Source: Penicillium oxalicum (Eukaryota; Ascomycota; Eurotiomycetes; Eurotiales; Aspergillaceae). From it: 64,000 nucleotides of DNA. A model generated the notes under the pieces. That model searched no databases. It saw nothing but the letters and a program-made list of their open reading frames with translations, and was not told the DNA's origin. The stretch's first letter is position 1, and every line of letters starts with the position of its first letter. A program made the translations under genes and the position numbers. The stretch covers positions 2,046,001 to 2,110,000 of the forward strand of contig NC_064651.1 in assembly GCF_001723175.1 (NCBI RefSeq), written 5' to 3'. Shown here one piece after another: positions 59,376 to 64,000 of the stretch.

Positions 59376-61291
59376 ATGCCCATCACCGCAAAGGAAGCCG
59401 CGCCTGGTGCCGCCATGAAGGCCGAGATTGAGGATTACACCAAGGCCCTCGAGGTCGTGAAGACTTATTCCACACTGGATGGACTTGACGTGGACACTTT
59501 GTTGGACTCTGATAACCACGGAGCATTGACTTATAACGACTTCCTGCTCCTGCCTGGCTATATCGGTAAGCCAAACTAATTTTTGGTTTGGCGAGACCCA
59601 TTTGTTAATAATGCCGGTCAACAGGCTTCCCTGCCTCCGATGTCAGCCTGGATACCCCCGTCACCAAGCGTATCTCTCTGAAGGCGCCCCTTCTCTCTTC
59701 TCCCATGGATACCGTCACCGAGCACAACATGGCTATTCACATGGCTTTGCTTGGTGGCCTGGGTGTCATTCACCACAACTGCGCACCCGAAGACCAGGCT
59801 GAGATGGTCCGCAAGGTGAAGCGATATGAGAATGGCTTTATCCTTGACCCAGTTGTTCTTTCTCCCAAAGCCACCGTCGGAGAGGCCAAGGACTTGAAGG
59901 CCAAGTGGGGCTTTGGTGGTTTCCCTGTCACTGGTAAGTCTCTTTTTTGCTCTAATCCTTGTTTTCCTCTTCGAAATCACTGCACCATTATATGATGAAC
60001 AAACCTTTCAATCATAACTTTCGTTCCACTGGCAGCAACGAGAGTTGCACTGTAGAGAAACTTTTTATCTGATCCAGCCATTCACTCAATGATTTTGCAT
60101 TACACCTTTTATGGCATGGATGCTAACACTCATATGATAGAGGATGGAACTCTGAGCTCCAAGCTCGTCGGTATGGTCACTTCCCGTGACATCCAGTTCC
60201 ACAAGGATCTGACCGAGCCCGTCACTGCCATCATGGCCACCGATCTGGTCACTGCCCCGGCTGGCACCACCCTGGCTGAGGCCAACGAGGTGCTGCGTCG
60301 GTCCAAGAAGGGCAAGCTGCCCATCGTCGATGCTTCTGGCAACCTCGTCTCTCTCCTTTCCCGCTCCGATCTGATGAAGAACCTCCACTATCCCTTGGCC
60401 TCTAAACTTCCTGACTCCAAGCAGCTCATCTGTGCTGCGGCAATCGGCACTCGTGAGGAGGACAAGTACCGTCTGAAGCTGCTCGTGGACGCCGGCCTGG
60501 ACATTGTTATCCTCGACTCCAGCAACGGTAGCAGCATGTACCAGATTGACATGTTGAAGTACATCAAGAAGGAGTTCCCCCAGATTGACGTTATCGCTGG
60601 TAACGTCGTGACTAAGGAGCAAGCTGCCATGCTCATCGCTGCCGGTGCCGATGGCCTGAGAATTGGCATGGGTGCCGGTAGTGCTTGCATTACCCAAGAG
60701 GTCATGGCTGTTGGCCGTCCTCAGGCTGCCGCTGTCCGCAGTGTCTCTGCCTTTGCCGCTCGCTTCGGTGTTCCTTGCATTGCCGACGGTGGCATTCAGA
60801 ACATTGGTCACATTGTCAAGGGTCTGGCCCTGGGCGCCAGCACTGTCATGATGGGTGGCCTGTTGGCCGGTACCACCGAGTCTCCTGGCGAGTATTTCGT
60901 CAGCAACGAGGGCCAGCTTGTCAAGTCTTACCGTGGAATGGGCAGTATCGCCGCCATGGAAGACAAGAAGGCCGGTGGCAACAGCAAGGACAGCAGCGCC
61001 AACAAGGCCAGCAACGCTGGTACTGCTCGCTACTTCTCCGAGAACTCTCGTGTCCTGGTTGCCCAGGGTGTCGCTGGCTCCGTTCTGGACCGCGGCTCCG
61101 TCACCAAATTCGTCCCATACCTCGTTGCTGGTATTCAACACTCCTTGCAGGACATGGGCGTCAAGTCGCTCGATGAGCTGCACGAGGGCGTCAACAATGG
61201 CACTGTTCGCTTCGAGATGCGCAGCGCCAGTGCTCAGGTCGAGGGTAATGTCCACGGCCTGCACAGCTATGACAAGAAGCTCTACTCTTAA
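59376..61291 (+). CDS. imdA: Inosine-5'-monophosphate dehydrogenase
   Basis: Three exons (59376-59565, 59625-59933, 60141-61291) give 549 residues; both introns lie in the 5' half. The barrel holds the tandem CBS region (about 125-245), LDSSNG, the active-site loop with catalytic Cys349 in [11 protein letters not shown], the ADGGIQN and MMGGLLAGT phosphate-binding segments, the YRGMGS flap around Tyr430 and the ARYFSE catalytic Arg-Tyr. It oxidises IMP to XMP with NAD+, the rate-limiting step to guanine nucleotides. In the loop, Ala345 stands where I recall a Ser (GMGSGS) in most relatives. Tyr430 is retained; I recall Phe there in the IMPDH-B copies of mycophenolate-producing Penicillium. 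So this is probably the housekeeping enzyme. Strong codon bias suggests high expression. Confidence 0.95.
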
Positions 61292-62153
61292 GTGAGGAAG
61301 ACTTTTTGTCGATGAGCGGGCTCCCCACTGTGAATAGATATAATTGGGACACCCCGTACGATGCCATGCGTTTGAAAACAAGAATACCAAAAATGGGGTA
61401 TGACAAGGGATGGAGTTAGATTTGAGGAGTTTATCGTTTTGAAATGGTACATACCATGCAGCTGAAAGATGCTGCCCGTATTCGATCGTGATGATTCTTG
61501 TTCTACCTTTAGCTCGTAGTCTGCTCGATTGCCGCCAGCCGTCTCAACTGTAGATGTCCGAAGCGACACGTAACATCCGAAGCCTATGGTGGTTCACATG
61601 GGACTCAGGACTGCCAGGCGATCGCGCTTGAGCTGAGCTCATGTGGTTCGAAGTACCCTGGACTCGTTGGTTTTTCACGACGCTCCCCCCAAGTTGGGCG
61701 GATTTTATTACTCGGTGCCTTTCCCTACGCCATTGGTCTTCACTGATTGATTCGATGATCGCTTACTATTTTCTTCACATCAGAATGGTGTCGTTGTGCC
61801 TTCGGGGTTGAAGTGTCTCGGGAATGCTCACGATTGCACAATCGAAGGGCTTGCTAGAAAAGACGACTACCGCAGTGCACGCGACGGGGTCACTACGTTT
61901 GGGTTGATCACCGCCACAGAGCGACCCCAGACTGATGGTTCGACGTTGGGGAAAGAGAACGACCGAGCGGCTGTCACAATGGAAGCTTGTGACGCGCTCG
62001 TCAACAGAGTCCTCGTCTGCCAATCACTTGTAGTCCCGGCGACGTGACCAGAACAAACGCGGGGTACAGGGATCAGCCTAGGCTCTCGGGCCAACGACCA
62101 TCTGATTATGACCTTTCCCGAGGCCGCATAGAGAGAGCGCTATAGATTTCGCG
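61292..62153. other. Intergenic, IMPDH / Nudix
   Basis: About 860 bases holding the IMPDH 3' flank and the Nudix promoter. Nothing further recognised. Confidence 0.6.
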
Positions 62154-63598
62154 ATGTCGCTTTTATTTTTCAACCTTACCCGCCACCGCTGGGTATCGTC
62201 TAGCATTCCCCATCCTTTTAAACTCGATCAGATTCAATCAGCAGTGCGCTTCTCTCCAGCCATACCAGTACTATCGCGAAAGCCCTGGCATCACTATCAC
62301 CATCAATTCAACTACTCGACGAAAAGAGACGAATCCTCGGGTCTGCCGAAAGCACCTAACATGCCACGGTCAAGTCATCAGGGGGAGGTGAAGAAACAGC
62401 CGGCCATGCCTCGGCCCAGTTCCAGGTGAGCTTCTCTTGGACAGATGCACCGCACCATCTCCGAGCTGGCATTTTTCTTGCTCAAAGCTGCTTGCCAGCA
62501 AGCGGCCCCGTGGCACTGGAGACTGCAGCCGTGAACAGACCTTGTTGGAGCGCCTGAAGATAACATTTTCAACCAGTGTAATCTTGGTCTCCCCGCAAAA
62601 TGAGATTTTATTGCTCCATCGAGTCAAAACATCGTCTTCTTTTGCATCGGCCCACGTCTTTCCTGGAGGAAATTTGTCTAGCCAAGACGGCCCATGTCCG
62701 CCACCGGAAGACCTCTCCAGACATGAAGACGGCCCTCACTACCGCCGGGCTGCCCTTCGAGAGCTGTTCGAAGAAAGTGGGATTCTGCTTGCGAAAGATC
62801 AGAAGTCCGGAAAGATGATCTTTGTCAATCAGGCAACGCGTGAGCAAGGCCGGAAGCTTATTCACCAGGGTAAACTCACTTTCGATGAGTGGTTAGCGCA
62901 ACAAAGCCCCAATGCTGTGCCCGATACAGGTATGCTTTCCTCATGTGAATCAATCTCCGCTCATTGAGCCCTGCGACTGATGCTCGCATTAAACAGACCA
63001 ATTGACTCCTTTCACCCGCTGGATCACTCCAAGCGCAAATGCCAAGCGCTACACAACTCAAATGTATCTTTACTTCATGCCATTGCCAGTGAACGTGGAC
63101 AAGCAAGTACTTGAAGATCTACCAAGAGAAGGCGAACGGGAGGAAATTCAGGTTCCTTCGAGCGACGGTGGAATCGAAGTCACTGAGGCACAGTTCCTCC
63201 CAGCTGCAGAATGGCTGCGCCGTGCACAAAATGGGGAGATTATTCTGTTCCCACCGCAATTCCTCCTTTTGCATTTGGTGTCGGGCTTCCTTGATGAGCA
63301 CCCACGGACAGGCCTCTCCACAGAGGAGATGGAGAATCGGCGAACTAAACTCGTCGAGTTCGTACACTCGGGATCACCTGCTTGGACAGACAAATGCATT
63401 TCTCCCAAGATGACCAAGGTCGCCGCAGACGGACGCACTGTTCTCGCTTTGCATGATCCTGGATTTGAACTGAAGGGATCAAATAGGCAGGGTGAGTCGG
63501 ACTATGTTGTCCTCGTGCGGTTTGTTAAGGGATCCGCGAGGGAGGTAGCGGTCGCCTTGAAAAAGGATGTTCTCCAAGGGGAGCGCAGCAACCTTTAA
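62154..63598 (+). CDS. Nudix hydrolase (NUDT19-like)
   Basis: Three exons (62154-62425, 62577-62929, 62997-63598) give 408 residues; phases agree at both junctions. After an N-terminal segment with many basic and hydroxylated residues (possible mitochondrial targeting), the Nudix fold begins with SVILVSPQNEILLLHRVKTS and HVFPGGNL. The Nudix box core RELFEESG is at about 152-159, separated from the HVFPGG part by a long insertion, as I recall for NUDT19-type proteins. The C-terminal half is long and contains the LTPFTRWITP and FPPQFLLLHLV blocks of that subfamily. It would cleave a nucleoside diphosphate-linked substrate such as coenzyme A or a sugar nucleotide with Mg2+. The substrate is not readable, and an internal ATG near 62361 could be an alternative start. 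Confidence 0.87.
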
Positions 63599-64000
63599 CT
63601 TTCTTTTTTTTTTTTTTTTTTTTCTTCTTAGTGATATTGAGGTATGGGCGCCCTCTGGGCTTAGAATTCAGTGTACACTACTACATTCTCGATCTCTGAT
63701 AAGCAAGCAAACGGTGACCCTCGAGCAATACTATACGACTACACTTGAGTACTGGAGTGATGGAATGGTCGTGCTGCTTTCCACGCGGGCCGCTGCCCTG
63801 CTAGTAATTTCGTAGTACCCGCATCCTCCTCGAGAATCTCCCTGAGCGTATTGCCACGGCCATTGATATGGCGGCTAGGTCCAACACGCCCCACTTCTCT
63901 TCCGGCCACACCAGCCCTCGACAAATGGTCACATGACCCACACAAATCATTCTAGTCTTTGCAATTACAGGTCACCAAAATTCCCATCCTCTACAACCTC
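63599..64000. other. 3' flank of the Nudix gene; end of window
   Basis: Contains a 20-base T run at 63604-63623 and no recognised gene. Confidence 0.6.
63604..63623. repeat. Poly-T homopolymer (20 T)
   Basis: An uninterrupted T run just after the Nudix stop codon; probably in the 3' UTR. Confidence 0.9.

Noticed and set aside
60086..61390. Antisense open frame of over 400 codons across IMPDH
   Set aside because: It is the mirror of a GC-biased coding exon; strong codon bias removes stops from the reverse strand. It has no domain and the sense gene is certain.
1..64000. CRISPR arrays, prophage, rRNA operons and intact transposons
   Set aside because: No spaced direct repeats, no transposase, integrase or reverse transcriptase frames, and no rRNA-like sequence were seen; the genes are spliced eukaryotic ones.

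Overview
The window is a stretch of an ascomycete (filamentous fungus) nuclear chromosome. Genes lie on both strands, and most carry short spliceosomal introns (about 45-210 bases, GT...AG, often with a CTAAC/CTGAC-like branch site). The protein set fits Eurotiales, Aspergillus/Penicillium-like: a HosA-type histone deacetylase, SpaA and SepG-type IQGAP polarity proteins, a Ctr3-like copper transporter, a CypA-type cyclophilin and a fungal-type HMG-CoA reductase. I see no prokaryotic operon, virus, CRISPR array, rRNA, convincing tRNA or intact transposon.

Layout. 0.7-4.5 kb: an isocitrate lyase/PEP mutase-family enzyme and a Zn2Cys6 transcription factor, both on minus. 5.4-10.2 kb: histone deacetylase (plus), convergent with an oxysterol-binding protein (minus). 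11.9-14.4 kb: a DUF3605 protein and a nicotinamidase (both minus). 15.2-16.2 kb: Ssu72 phosphatase. 16.6-21.1 kb: an ERCC6L2-like SNF2 ATPase, divergent from exosome subunit Rrp41. 22-23.1 kb: copper transporter behind copper-response-like motifs. 24.8-28.7 kb: cyclophilin and a GT8 glycosyltransferase, divergent. 29.5-38.2 kb: SpaA and HMG-CoA reductase (minus). 41.8-43.1 kb: a secreted protein with a possible LPMO-like histidine brace. 45.2-46.4 kb: an Nbp2/Skb5-like SH3 protein. 48.1-56.0 kb: an epsin (Ent3-like) and IQGAP (minus). 57.4-63.6 kb: a DUF952 protein, IMP dehydrogenase and a Nudix hydrolase (plus).

Most genes are housekeeping and do not form one pathway. They cover chromatin and RNA processing (HDAC, Ssu72, Rrp41, SNF2 ATPase), sterol and membrane traffic (HMGR, OSBP, epsin), polarity and septation (SpaA, IQGAP, SH3 adaptor) and nucleotide metabolism (IMPDH, nicotinamidase, Nudix). 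I do not recognise a secondary-metabolite cluster.

The most important technical observation is a set of single-base reading-frame disruptions in otherwise well-conserved genes: the GT8 enzyme, HMG-CoA reductase (two that compensate), IQGAP, and probably the OSBP exon 2/3 junction. Residual assembly indels are the simplest explanation. The most interesting biological candidates are the secreted histidine-brace-like protein at 41.8 kb and the copper-response motif cluster at 21.7 kb. A 43-base G run inside the cyclophilin intron is the most unusual sequence feature.
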